From positions 304,906 through 368,905 of the forward strand of contig CAVZOP010000003.1 in assembly GCA_963776935.1 (NCBI GenBank): 64,000 nt of DNA, written 5' to 3'. The position numbers and the translations under genes are program-made. This document shows, piece by piece, positions 46,941 to 55,300 of this stretch (position 1 is the stretch's first letter; each line of letters opens with the position of its first letter). The notes beneath the pieces were generated by a model, which was given only the letters and a program-made list of their open reading frames with translations, did not search any database and was not told the DNA's origin. Source of the stretch: JALOLG01 sp963776935 (lineage in GTDB: Bacteria > Actinomycetota > Acidimicrobiia > Acidimicrobiales > Ilumatobacteraceae).

Positions 46941-47105
46941 CCCCCAGGATCGGCTCGCACGGCGATCGGTGACTACGCGTTGCTGTCGGACCGCACAGCG
47001 CCGCGCTGGTTGTCGCGCAGGATGTCGAGCGGCGGCGTACGGGTCGTCTTGCCTCGCCGCTCGCAGTGCGTCAGGCAACTGACGCGTCGAGGCTTGACGC
47101 TGCGA

Positions 47106-48212
47106 TCATTCGGCGCGCTCGACTTTGGCGGCCGCGTGGGCTCCGAGGGTCGGGTAGTCGGTGTAGCCGCGGTGGTCGCCGCCGTAGAACGTGGCGGGAT
47201 CGGCCTGGTTGAAGGGGCCGCCGGCTCGGATTCGTGCGACCAGGTCGGGGTTCGCCAACCACATCGTTGCCAGGCCAACGGCGTCGGCGACACCGTCGCG
47301 CACCGCCGCCCCGGCGGTTTCGGGCGTGGCGGGGAACGAGTCGAGTGTTGGATGCGGGTTGAGCACGAGCGGGCCTGCCCACGCGTCGCGGATGGTCTGG
47401 GTCAGCGAACGGTCGCCGACTTCGCCGACGTGGACGTAGGCCAACGGCAATGAACCCAGCGCTTGCATGAGCGTTCGGTACAGCTCGGTTGAGTCGCGCT
47501 CTGCGATTCCGTTGAACGGGTTGGCGGGCGAGACCTTGATGGCTGTTCGCTCAGGGCCGATGGCCACCGCCACCGCCTCGACGACCTCGACGACGAAACG
47601 GATCCGGGTTGTCGTCGAGCCGCCGTAGTCGTCGTCGCGGACGTTCGTGTTGTCGGCGAGAAACTGGTGGAGCAGGTAGCCATTGGCGCCATGGAGTTCG
47701 ACGCCGTCGAAGCCAGCCTCGATCGCGTTGCGTGCTGCGTGAGCGAAGTCGTCGATCGTGGTCGCGATGTCGGCGTGCGTCATCGCCCGCGGCACCGGAT
47801 GATCGAGCATCGCCGCTCCGTTGAACAGCTGCTCGCCCGATGCAACCGCCGAAGGGGCGACGGGGGGTGCGTCGTCGGGGTAGAGGCTCGGGTGGCCGAT
47901 CCGTCCGGTGTGTGTGAGCTGGTTGAAGATTCGACCGCCGGCGTCATGGACCGCACGGGTCACGAGCCGCCACGCTTCGACCTGAGCCGGAGCATGGATG
48001 CCCGGTGTCTGGATGTAGCCCTGGCCGATGACGCTGGGTTGTGTGCTCTCGCTGATGATCAGCCCGGCTGAGGCACGCTGTGCGTAGTACTCGGCGTGCA
48101 GTGCGGTCACGAGGCCATCGCCGGTGGCGCGGCTGCGTGTCATCGGCGCCATCACGAGACGGTTCGGAAGGTCGAGCTTGCCGATCGACACGGGTTGGAG
48201 GAGTGGGTTCAT
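47106..48212 (-). CDS. Old Yellow Enzyme-type alkene reductase
   Basis: A 368-residue FMN barrel starting MNPLLQPVSIGKLDLPNRLV: APMTRSRA (near 21-28), ISESTQPSVIGQGY, IFNQLTHTGR (near 97-106), VELHGANGYLLHQFL (near 172-186) with substrate His/Asn, and GLATMWLANPDLV near the end. OYEs reduce activated C=C bonds of enones, maleimides and nitro-esters with NAD(P)H. ATG 48212 overlaps the stop of the upstream flavin-type gene (ATGA). It is divergent from a TetR repressor with operators between them, the typical arrangement of an inducible detoxification gene. Confidence 0.92.
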   Translation of the reverse strand: MNPLLQPVSIGKLDLPNRLVMAPMTRSRATGDGLVTALHAEYYAQRASAGLIISESTQPSVIGQGYIQTPGIHAPAQVEAWRLVTRAVHDAGGRIFNQLTHTGRIGHPSLYPDDAPPVAPSAVASGEQLFNGAAMLDHPVPRAMTHADIATTIDDFAHAARNAIEAGFDGVELHGANGYLLHQFLADNTNVRDDDYGGSTTTRIRFVVEVVEAVAVAIGPERTAIKVSPANPFNGIAERDSTELYRTLMQALGSLPLAYVHVGEVGDRSLTQTIRDAWAGPLVLNPHPTLDSFPATPETAGAAVRDGVADAVGLATMWLANPDLVARIRAGGPFNQADPATFYGGDHRGYTDYPTLGAHAAAKVERAE

Positions 48213-48713
48213 GGCGCTTCGGGGTCCTTTGATCGTTGAGACACGGAGGTAGTTGGTCGGGGTCCGATGCCGAGCGCGGCGAACTCGGCGACCAGATCGA
48301 CGGCAAACCAGCGCGCGGGCTGCATGACCGAGACGTAGGTGTCGTCGATGCCGGCGTCGCGCCACGCGGCCGCGTAGCGGGTGCCGGCTTCCTCACCGAG
48401 ATAGCGAACGGCCATCGGTACCAGGTCACGCTCGAACTCGCATGGCCGCGATTCCACGACGGGACCGTCGACGCTGACGTACCGGTACGGAACTTCTTCG
48501 ACCTGGGCGACGAGCCCGAAACGGCGCAGCGCGTTGGATCGCTCGGCCTTTACGCGAGGAGTTGCTCGTGATCACGGACACCCCGGCGGCCGGCGTGTAC
48601 TGGTACCAGACCGGTACGCCCAGGGTGCTGGCGGCGTCGGCGACGTGCAGGATGCCGACGTGGACATCGGCAAGGAACCGTTCGCGTTCGGCGCGGGATC
48701 TCAAACCGGTCAT
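48209..48713 (-). pseudogene. pyridoxamine-5'-phosphate-oxidase-like flavin/F420 protein, one frameshift
   Basis: From ATG 48713: GLRSRAERERFLADVHVGIL, PVWYQYTPAAGVSVITSNSS then RK. Here an extra G (AAAGGCC, near 48553) shifts the frame. The other frame continues AERSNALRRFGLVAQVEEVP, YRYVSVDGPVV and ends RWFAVDL..PEAP at 48209. Reconstructed length is about 167 residues, typical of the split-barrel FMN/F420-binding family. Co-transcribed with the OYE reductase through ATGA overlap, it may supply reduction or bind the same substrates (inference). Confidence 0.75.
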
Positions 48714-48745
48714 CACGTTGGCCGAAGGCAGGAATCGACGGAATA

Positions 48746-48775
48746 GGTCATTGACCCAATGCTAGGTCGATGACC
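48746..48775. promoter_or_regulatory. two TetR operator-like palindromes
   Basis: GGTCATTGACC (48746-48756) and GGTCGATGACC (48765-48775), 19 bases apart, lie between the divergent TetR gene and the reductase operon. The outermost arms ATAGGTCA and TGACCTAT are also inverted relative to each other. This is the expected place for repressor binding controlling both directions. Confidence 0.75.
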
Positions 48776-48806
48776 TATCCGCGCGCAACCCGCGTAGCAT
48801 GACTCG

Positions 48807-49445
48807 ATGAACCCGACCCGGAGCCGACACGGTGAGGCTCGCTGCGCCGAGCTGATCGGCATCGCTCGCGACCTGCTCGTCGAAGGAGGGCTCGACACGT
48901 TCGCGATGCGAACCGTGGCCGCTCGCGCCGGTATGCGCCTCGGAAATCTGCAGTACTACTACGCCACCCGCGACGACCTGCTCGAAGCGGTGATCCGAAC
49001 CGAGTTCGAACGGGACCTGAACAGCGTTCGTGACACGGTCACCGCAGACCCGGCCGAAAACCATGAGCTCGCCCAGCTCTCGCGCCGTCTCGTGCATGAC
49101 TGGTGCGCCGCAAGTGGCGTTGCGTTCCTGACGCTCGCCTCGCTCGCCTACCGAAGCGAGCGATTCGCGGCGCTCAACCGCGAGATCTACGAACGGTTCT
49201 ACGCCGAGATGAGCAGCATCATCCTCCGCCTGGACAGCAAGCTCGACCCTGGCGAGGTTGCGATCCGAGCGCGACTCATGACATCCGTGCTCGACGGCGT
49301 CGCCCTCCAGGTTCACGCCGTTCCGGGCGACGCCGCCTCTCGGAGCGACCTCATCGACCGAGCCGGTCAGCTCATAGTCGCCGTTGCTACCGGGTCGAAC
49401 GCCAAAGACAACGTGCGTCGGAATCGCCCGCTCAGACTGCCCTGA
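48807..49445 (+). CDS. TetR-family repressor
   Basis: A 212-residue regulator: N-terminal HTH with AELIGIARDLLVEGGLDTFA, MRTVAARAGMRLGNLQYYYA (recognition helix near 33-52) and RDDLLEAVI. A helical ligand domain follows. It is divergent from the flavin gene/OYE operon with two palindromes between, so it probably represses that operon and itself until an electrophilic substrate binds. The start ATG 48807 places the operators directly over the promoter region. Confidence 0.9.
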   Translation: MNPTRSRHGEARCAELIGIARDLLVEGGLDTFAMRTVAARAGMRLGNLQYYYATRDDLLEAVIRTEFERDLNSVRDTVTADPAENHELAQLSRRLVHDWCAASGVAFLTLASLAYRSERFAALNREIYERFYAEMSSIILRLDSKLDPGEVAIRARLMTSVLDGVALQVHAVPGDAASRSDLIDRAGQLIVAVATGSNAKDNVRRNRPLRLP

Positions 49446-50056
49446 TAGGGCCGCCCATCGCAAGCATCGGACCGTTGTCCGAACCACTCGGCATCGCCGC
49501 CCGATGATCCACCGTCGATCGGTGGACGTCCCGCCGCAGTGCGGCCTTATCGGGTGCCCCATATCGCTCACCAAGCGCAGCGTGGAGGCGTGCCACCTAA
49601 CGCCGGGAGGTGGCGATGCGCCCCTGGCTCGAGGTGAGGGGCTGTCACTGACGCTGTCTGAACGCGCCGGCTGGGTGTTTCGGCGACGGGTCAGGATCGA
49701 CCGTCGTGATCCCTCTTCGCCGCTTCCGGGCCGACGGTCCGGAATTGGCCGTTAACTCTTGCTCTTCGGAGCGCGTCCCAGGGTATGCGGCGGGACTTGG
49801 TCGCAGCCCGAAGGCTCTCGAGGATGTGCCCCGCGGTCCGGTTCGTTGTGCGGGGCTGTGCGAGGAGACTGCGGATCCGAGCGTCTTTGCGTGTCGGGTT
49901 AAGTTAGGTCGCGAACCGCGAGGGTTCGCGACCGGGCTCATGGATCGATCGCTCGAGCAATGCCACGTGTGTCGGGTGCTGCTGCAGTGGACGTGCGGGG
50001 CTGCGCGCCGATCTCGGGCGTCACGGGGTCGAGCGGAATGGCTACGGTGCACGTCG
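49446..50056. other. gene-free stretch before the hydrolase-cyclase gene
   Basis: About 610 bases without a supported gene; frames on both strands are mutual shadows. It contains the perfect inverted repeat at 49907-49933 listed separately. Confidence 0.5.
49907..49933. promoter_or_regulatory. perfect 11-bp inverted repeat
   Basis: GGTCGCGAACC-GCGAG-GGTTCGCGACC, arms exact, preceded by TTAAGTTA. No T-run follows, so it is not a classical terminator; it lies 124 bases upstream of the hydrolase-cyclase start and may be a regulator site or a structured leader. Confidence 0.6.
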
Positions 50057-51413
50057 GTGGATCAGATCCCGCCGATCCGGTACGCGCCTGTCGAAGGTGG
50101 TGAGGTCGCGTATCAGGTGTTCGGTGACGGTGACGTCGGGTTCCTGATGACGTCGGGGATGGCGCAGAACCTCGAGATCCTGTGGGAGGAGCCGCGTGCC
50201 GCCCGGTTCTTCCGACGCCACGCGGCGTTCTGCCGGTTGGTGCTGTTCGACAAGCGCGGTACGGGGATGTCGGCTCGCCAGGCTCCTTCCTCGTTCGCGG
50301 AGCGGATTGACGACATGCGGGCGGTGCTCGATGCCGCAGGCATGGACCGGGCTTTCATCGGTGGAAACTCCGAGGGCGGGACGATGGGGGCGCTGTTCGC
50401 AGCGTCCTACCCGGAGCGGACGCTCGGCTTGACCATTCTCGGATCCACGGCGAGTTGGGTACGTCGAGACGACATGCCATGGCAGCCGACCGCCGAGGAG
50501 TGGCATCTGGTTTCACAGCAAGCGACGGCGGCGTGGGGTACGGGTCGGGTGAGTGTCGCAACACTCGCCCCGTCGATGGTGGACGACGAGGAGTACGTGC
50601 GCTGGGCGGCCCGCTACGAGCGACAGTCGGCGACGCCGAGCAGTCTCACGATGTTGATGGGCCTGATGGCGGAGATCGACGTCCGCGCGATCCTTCCGTC
50701 CATCCACGTCCCGACGCTCGTGCTCCACCGAGATCATGACTGGCTGTCCGTCGAGAACGCCCGCTATCTGGCCAGACGGATTCCGAACGCGCGACTGGTG
50801 ATCCTGCCGGGTGTCGACCACGTGCCGTGGATCGGTGATCAGGATTCGGTGCTCGACGAGGTCGAGCGGTTCGTCGTCGGTTCGAGCGGGCACTCGGTGC
50901 ACGATCGGTTCCTCACCACGGTTCTGTTCACCGACATCGTCGGGTCGACCGAGTCGGCGGCCCGGCTCGGTGACGCAACGTGGAAGAATCGGTTGGACCT
51001 CCACGACGCGATTGGGCTGTCCGCCGTCGAGCGCAACCGAGGGCGGGTTGTCAAGTCGACGGGTGATGGGCTGCTCGCGGTCTTCGACCTGCCGAGCGGT
51101 GCGATCCGCGCGGCTCGTGCGATCCAGCACGATCTGCGACACGAACAGATCGGCATCCGGGCGGGTCTCCACACCGGCGAGGTCGACCGACGCGGCGACG
51201 ACATCGGCGGTGTCGCAGTGCACGCTGCCGCTCGAATCGCGTCGCAGGCGGTGGCCGGCGAGGTGCTCGTGTCGAGCACGGTGAAGCAACTCTGTGCTGG
51301 CGCGGGTATCGAGTTCCGCACGCCGCGGGGAACGATCGCTGAAGGGGCTCGACGACGCATGGGCGCTGTTCGAGGTTGTCGACGCCGTCCCGGTGTTCGC
51401 ACGCTTGAGCTGA
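50057..51413 (+). pseudogene. alpha/beta hydrolase-adenylate cyclase fusion, one frameshift near the 3' end
   Basis: From GTG 50057: PPIRYAPVEGGEVAYQVFG, hydrolase core VLFDKRGTGMSA, nucleophile G-N-S-E-G in FIGGNSEGGTMGAL, and catalytic His in GVDHVPWIG. Then comes a class III cyclase domain: TTVLFTDIVGSTESAARLGD, VVKSTGDGLLAVFDLPSGA and GIRAGLHTGEVDRRGDDIGG. The frame is lost near 51330; another frame supplies the normal C-terminus RGERSLKGLDDAWALFEVVD and ends TGA 51411-51413. Total about 452 residues. Hydrolase-cyclase fusions are frequent in actinobacteria; the hydrolase part may sense or process a ligand. Confidence 0.82.
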
Positions 51414-51681
51414 CGGCTTCTGTTGCACCGCAGCACGCCTCGGGGGCGTTGCCCCGCCCCGGCAAACATGGCAAATCCGCATCGTTGAACGACGCGTCGA
51501 CCGAGCGACACTGCGTAAAGCGGGTCTGCGCGTCGCCGCGAAACTCGTCCCCACCGTCGCGATGCCGTCGATCGGATTTCCAGAAGCTTCTTTCGGTTGT
51601 AGTCGAGAAACCGCACCACTGATCGAAACCCTCACACGGAACGTCGATCATCCCACCCGCTTCGCCCGCCGCCGGCGCGTT
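51414..51681. other. no gene seen
   Basis: Contains CTTCTGTTGCACC and a GC-rich GGGGGCGTTGCCCCGCCCC inverted stretch (about 51440-51460), possibly a terminator. No supported coding frame. Confidence 0.4.
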
Positions 51682-51840
51682 TGCCCGGAAGTCGTGACCG
51701 ACAAGACGTGGACCGAGCGTCGCAAGTCGCGGTCGCGCGAGATCATCAGATCTGTAGCTGCCCCCGAACGCCGGCTGTGCCGCTGCCGTTCTGTGCGGGT
51801 TCATCAGGCTTCGATGAGCGCACGGTCCGGCAGATTGGGC
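51682..51840. repeat. dispersed palindrome family, copy R10
   Basis: Core CGCGCGAGATCATCAGATCT then GTAGCTGCCCCCGAACGCCG is identical in long runs to R4. The inner right arm TTCTGTGCGGGTTCATC matches R5, and the right end is GTCCGGCAGATTGGGC. The left arm is divergent. It lies between the hydrolase-cyclase gene and the monooxygenase gene; 51841-51952 is otherwise empty. Confidence 0.6.
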
Positions 51841-51952
51841 GCGTCACCGACAGGACGGTGCTCGACGAGCGACGGCTGCGACAGCACTCCGAGCATCGAT
51901 TCTGTGCGCTCGCGACAGCAAGCGCGAGGGACGTCGACGTCTTCTACGCGCG

Positions 51953-52432
51953 TCATCGAGCCGGCGGTACCGGGCAATCACTGAATGCCGGTAGCGGACG
52001 GCAGTTCGCCCTGTGGTCCGGCCGTACCTCACTGTGCCCATGAAATAGTGACGGGAGTCCTGGGCGCTCTTCGTGCGCTGATCCCGGCGACTGCGTCACG
52101 TTTGCCGGTGGGCTGAGGAGTGATGCCAGCACGTCCATCAGCGGACCCGAATCGATGACCTCGAAGGCGGTACCGCTGACCTCGAGACCGACCTCGGCGC
52201 GCCACGCAAGGAACTTCTGCACGTAGGGCTGGGCGAAGTGGACTCGCAGACCATCGTCGTCGGCCCACTGCTCGACCATCGTGAATCTCGAAGATTGGCT
52301 GAGGTGAGCGGTCAGATCGAAGCCGACGTTGCCCTGCTCAGCTCGCGTCTTGTCGATGTAGGTGGCCATATAGCTGAGAAACGCGTCCCGAGCCTGCGGG
52401 TCGATGTCAAGCTGCGCAACGATCACGCGCAT
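51953..52432 (-). CDS. antibiotic biosynthesis monooxygenase (ABM)-domain protein
   Basis: The first 100 residues are an ABM/EthD-like ferredoxin fold: MRVIVAQLDIDPQARDAFLS, VGFDLTAHLSQSSRFTMVEQ, and WADDDGLRVHFAQPYVQKFL. ABM proteins are cofactor-free or heme-degrading monooxygenases and are usually about 100 residues. The 60-residue tail (SPPANVTQSPGSAHEERPGL onward) is not family-like and may come from an indel that removed the natural stop near 52130. It lies 39 bases downstream of the SDR gene on the same strand. Confidence 0.78.
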   Translation of the reverse strand: MRVIVAQLDIDPQARDAFLSYMATYIDKTRAEQGNVGFDLTAHLSQSSRFTMVEQWADDDGLRVHFAQPYVQKFLAWRAEVGLEVSGTAFEVIDSGPLMDVLASLLSPPANVTQSPGSAHEERPGLPSLFHGHSEVRPDHRANCRPLPAFSDCPVPPAR

Positions 52433-52471
52433 TGCCGTCTCCTTCCAGATCAGACGGTCGGCAGCCCGGCG

Positions 52472-53278
52472 TCACGGCTTGTTGGTCGAACCGGCATCCA
52501 CCGGCAGCGTGACCCCGGTGATCCATTGGGCCTGGTCGGACATCAGCCACACCACGGCGTTGGAGACGTCTTCGGCCTGGAGGAACTGGATGGGCAGCAT
52601 GTTTGTACCGCTGGCCTGCGCCAGTGGCTGCTCGAACGCCCACGCCGCGTCGGGCTGGTGCGCCATGAACGTGTCGACGCCGGTGGGATGAACGGTGTTG
52701 ACGCGGATCGAGTGGACAGCTAACTCGTTTGCCAATGCCCGCATCAGTCCGACGACGGCGTGCTTCGAAGTCACGTAGTGCGACCATGGAGCCTGCCCGC
52801 GCAGACCAGCCGCGGAACTGGTGATGACGATCGATCCCCCACGTCCCCGCTCGACCATTGGGGGAACCACCACCTTGCACGTATTCCACACCCCGCCGAC
52901 GTTGATGTCCATCACCGCCCGGTACTCGTCGTCGTCGATGTCCAAGAACCAGTTCGGTCGCCAGATCCCGGCATTGGCAGACACCACATCAAGATGTCCG
53001 AACATCGTCAGGCCCTCGTCAACGACACGTTGAAGCGCGCCGCGATCCCGGACATCTGCGACACCGAACACGGCTCGGCCACCCACCTTTTCGACGAGAT
53101 CGGCTGTCTCGCTCAATTCCTCGTAGGTGGCCATCGGCGCACTCGTCTGCGGGACCGGCGCGCAGATGTCGCACAGGATGACGTCCGCTCCCTCCTCGGC
53201 CATACGCACTGCGTGCGCACGTCCCATGCCGTGGCCCGCACCGGTGACCAGCCCAACCTTGCCGTCCAACAACCCCAT
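52472..53278 (-). CDS. mycofactocin-type SDR oxidoreductase
   Basis: A 268-residue SDR beginning MGLLDGKVGLVTGAGHGMGR with the long insertion DICAPVPQTSAPMATYEELS after the cofactor-binding acid. That insertion typifies the TIGR03971 mycofactocin-dependent SDRs with tightly held NAD. SANAGIW, ITSSAAGLRG and catalytic YVTSKHAV follow. The longer frame upstream is not protein-like; ATG 53278 is the family start. Mycofactocin itself is made elsewhere in the genome if at all. It is followed by the ABM-domain gene in the same operon. Confidence 0.88.
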   Translation of the reverse strand: MGLLDGKVGLVTGAGHGMGRAHAVRMAEEGADVILCDICAPVPQTSAPMATYEELSETADLVEKVGGRAVFGVADVRDRGALQRVVDEGLTMFGHLDVVSANAGIWRPNWFLDIDDDEYRAVMDINVGGVWNTCKVVVPPMVERGRGGSIVITSSAAGLRGQAPWSHYVTSKHAVVGLMRALANELAVHSIRVNTVHPTGVDTFMAHQPDAAWAFEQPLAQASGTNMLPIQFLQAEDVSNAVVWLMSDQAQWITGVTLPVDAGSTNKP

Positions 53279-54016
53279 GCGCCCAAGCTTGACAGAGCGC
53301 CGGCCGACCACGCTCGCCGTGGCAAGCAAGGGCGGCACACCACCCGCGGACCTCTGCCACCGAAGCACCAATCGGGTGGCCACTGGTCGTCGAGGAGCGC
53401 GGATGAACCCGAGCACGTATTGCCCGTGATGGGCGCTGCCCCGCCAGCCCGGGCCGGCACCGAACGCGTCACGAACGGTGCCCGACAATCGCGTCCGGTA
53501 ATCGCGGCGGTCCGCGTCCGCTACCGCCAAGGTCGACGGCGCGTTCACGAATCACTCGCCGTCGGTCGCGCTTGCTCAGCGCGAGCGCACCGAGTAGACG
53601 TTCGGCACACGGGCGAGACGTGGACCGGTTCAGTTCGCGAGGACCGGAGGCGCAGCCGAGCTGCCGATACGCGCACCCGCCGAAGTTCCAGCCACGCCGG
53701 TGACACGGCAGCCGAAGTGACGGCCGCTACGGCCGACGCCACGTCGAGTTGCGGCGGGCGGGACGGTGGCTACACCGAATTGCGCGCCAGAACGTCGCGC
53801 CCGAACGACGGCATTGCGTCGCGTGCGAGCGCGCCCGAACGGCATGTGTGCCGCGCCTGTGGGCAGGGGCATCCGGCGACTCCGGATGGCCCGGGGTCAC
53901 CTTGCGCACGAGTGGCGTCAGTCTGTGGTCACGTCGGTGTGGTGCTGACTTCGGCGCTCCCAAGACAGCGCGCGATGTCTTTACTTCACGTCCTGGCGAG
54001 CGCACCATGCACGCTC
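53279..54016. other. gene-free stretch (738 bases)
   Basis: Open frames here are antisense pairs without ribosome sites or motifs. The segment around 53770-53830 has GC-rich words (GAATTGCGCGCCAGAACG) faintly like the R-family centre, but no palindrome could be drawn. Confidence 0.4.
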
Positions 54017-54466
54017 ATGGAACTCGTACACGAGTGCACCTTCCACGCCGACACCGCCGCAGCCCTGGTGGTAGGTGACGGCCCCGCCGGCGCACGCATG
54101 ATCGTCCCGGTGACGGGCGGATGGGCAAAGGGCGCCAGGCTCAACGGAACCGTGACGGGGCCCGGTGCGGACTGGATCATCGCCGGCGCCGACGGGTTCG
54201 GCCGGTTGGAGGTGCGAACCCAACTTCTCACCGATGACGGAGCGCTCGTTTACCTCACCTACACCGGCATCTTGGAGCTGAACGATGCCGTGCAGGCAGC
54301 CGTGGCCGGCGGCTCTTCCACCGACTACGACGACCAGTACTTCCGCTCGACACCACGATGCGAGACTGGCGACCCCCGCTACAGCTGGGTGAACACCACG
54401 GTCTTCGTCGCGCAGGGCCGGATCGTCCCGGGCGGCGTCGAGTACGAGATCTACCGGCTGTCCTAG
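54017..54466 (+). CDS. DUF3237-family protein
   Basis: A 149-residue protein with the DUF3237 pattern: GPAGARMIVPVTGGWAKGAR, LNGTVTGPGADWIIAGADGF and RLEVRTQLLTDDGALVYLTY, ending GRIVPGGVEYEIYRLS. Full family length. The function of DUF3237 is unknown; the fold is a beta barrel and the genes often sit near oxidoreductases. ATG 54017 is preferred. The continuous frame extends far upstream through the gene-free stretch, which is coincidental. Confidence 0.82.
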   Translation: MELVHECTFHADTAAALVVGDGPAGARMIVPVTGGWAKGARLNGTVTGPGADWIIAGADGFGRLEVRTQLLTDDGALVYLTYTGILELNDAVQAAVAGGSSTDYDDQYFRSTPRCETGDPRYSWVNTTVFVAQGRIVPGGVEYEIYRLS

Positions 54467-54572
54467 CTCACGGATCCGAGCCTCGCCGCCACGAGCTCTC
54501 GCCATCGCCCCGGTGATCCCGTGTGCGGTGCTCGGCGTGCTGCAGCGGAGGTCTCGGACGCTTTGGCTTCGA

Positions 54573-54911
54573 TCAACGCGATACGCCACGGTCCGGACGG
54601 TCGTGGTCGTGTCCGAGACCAAGGGTCCGGCCATGTCCCGTTGCCCGAGAGCTTCCACGTTCCGCTCCGTCGATCGGTCGACGGCAAAGCTCCGGTCGAC
54701 GATGATCCAGCGCGCGCCAACGCTGAGCCTTCAGGATCGCACGTCCGAGTTGCCGTGTCCGTTGGCGACGCACGAGAACACCGGGACGACACGCAGCGGC
54801 GCCGGGGAGAAGCGCCGGTACCAGGTACCAATCCGCGCACCGAACGCCAGCGTTCACCTCGAGCGACGGCGTACCGAACGGCAGTTCCGTCACGGCCGGT
54901 TGCGTGTCCAT
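54573..54911 (-). pseudogene. hypothetical gene, frames broken
   Basis: From ATG 54911 the frame reads MDTQPAVTELPFGTPSLEVN and VRCADWYLVPALLPG. Plausible continuation (RWIIVDRSFAVDRSTERNVE) lies in another frame. The 3' end is not fixed. No family is recognised. G/C-ending codons in these segments support former coding. Confidence 0.3.
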
Positions 54912-54950
54912 CGCCGCCGATGTCCCATCGACCAAGTGGCGCTTCGGGGT

Positions 54951-55280
54951 TCAGTTGGTAATCGCGAGGATGTCGCCCGGCGTGGAGACGCCTTGGATTG
55001 AGACGTCGACACCGTCGCGGGCTTCGTCTGAGGTGGTCGGACGCCGAGCAAGCTGCCGGTGTGGGCGGTGGCACGTGATCGGAGGCGGTCGTTGATGGTG
55101 ATCTCCCAGAACTCGGGTGCTTCAGGTGTAGCTGCGTTCGAGGTGTCGATCTCGACGAAGGGGGTGCCGTCGCGCTCGACGATGGAGAGAGTGAATGACG
55201 AGAGCGTGGTCGCGGGTTCGGGTCCGACCGCGGTGAGCTGGACCGCAATGCTGCGGTGGCCGCCTCGGAACCAGAGTCAC
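54951..55280 (-). pseudogene. small hypothetical gene, frames broken
   Basis: The central frame reads HRSIAVQLTAVGPEPATTLS, FTLSIVERDGTPFVEIDTSN and APEFWEITINDRLRSRA. After a shift near 55040 it continues DGVDVSIQGVSTPGDILAIT and ends at 54951. The start is probably GTG 55280 with a further shift a few codons later. About 105 residues, a beta-rich single domain of unknown role. It is divergent from the methyltransferase gene at 55301, with starts only 20 bases apart. Confidence 0.4.
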
Positions 55281-55300
55281 GGCGTGGACAGGATGACGAG

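Noticed and set aside
49900..49945. tRNA-like T-arm (GGGTTCGCGACC)
   Set aside because: No acceptor or anticodon stem can be built around it; it is simply half of a perfect inverted repeat.
27791..51840. Calling the R repeats bona fide attC sites
   Set aside because: Size and symmetry fit, but I could not find the GTTRRRY/RYYYAAC simple sites in any copy and no integrase lies in the window. They are therefore listed as a palindrome family only.
52760..54016. Long plus-strand frame leading into the DUF3237 gene
   Set aside because: It is antisense to the SDR gene and then low-complexity; DUF3237 begins at 54017 with normal family length.
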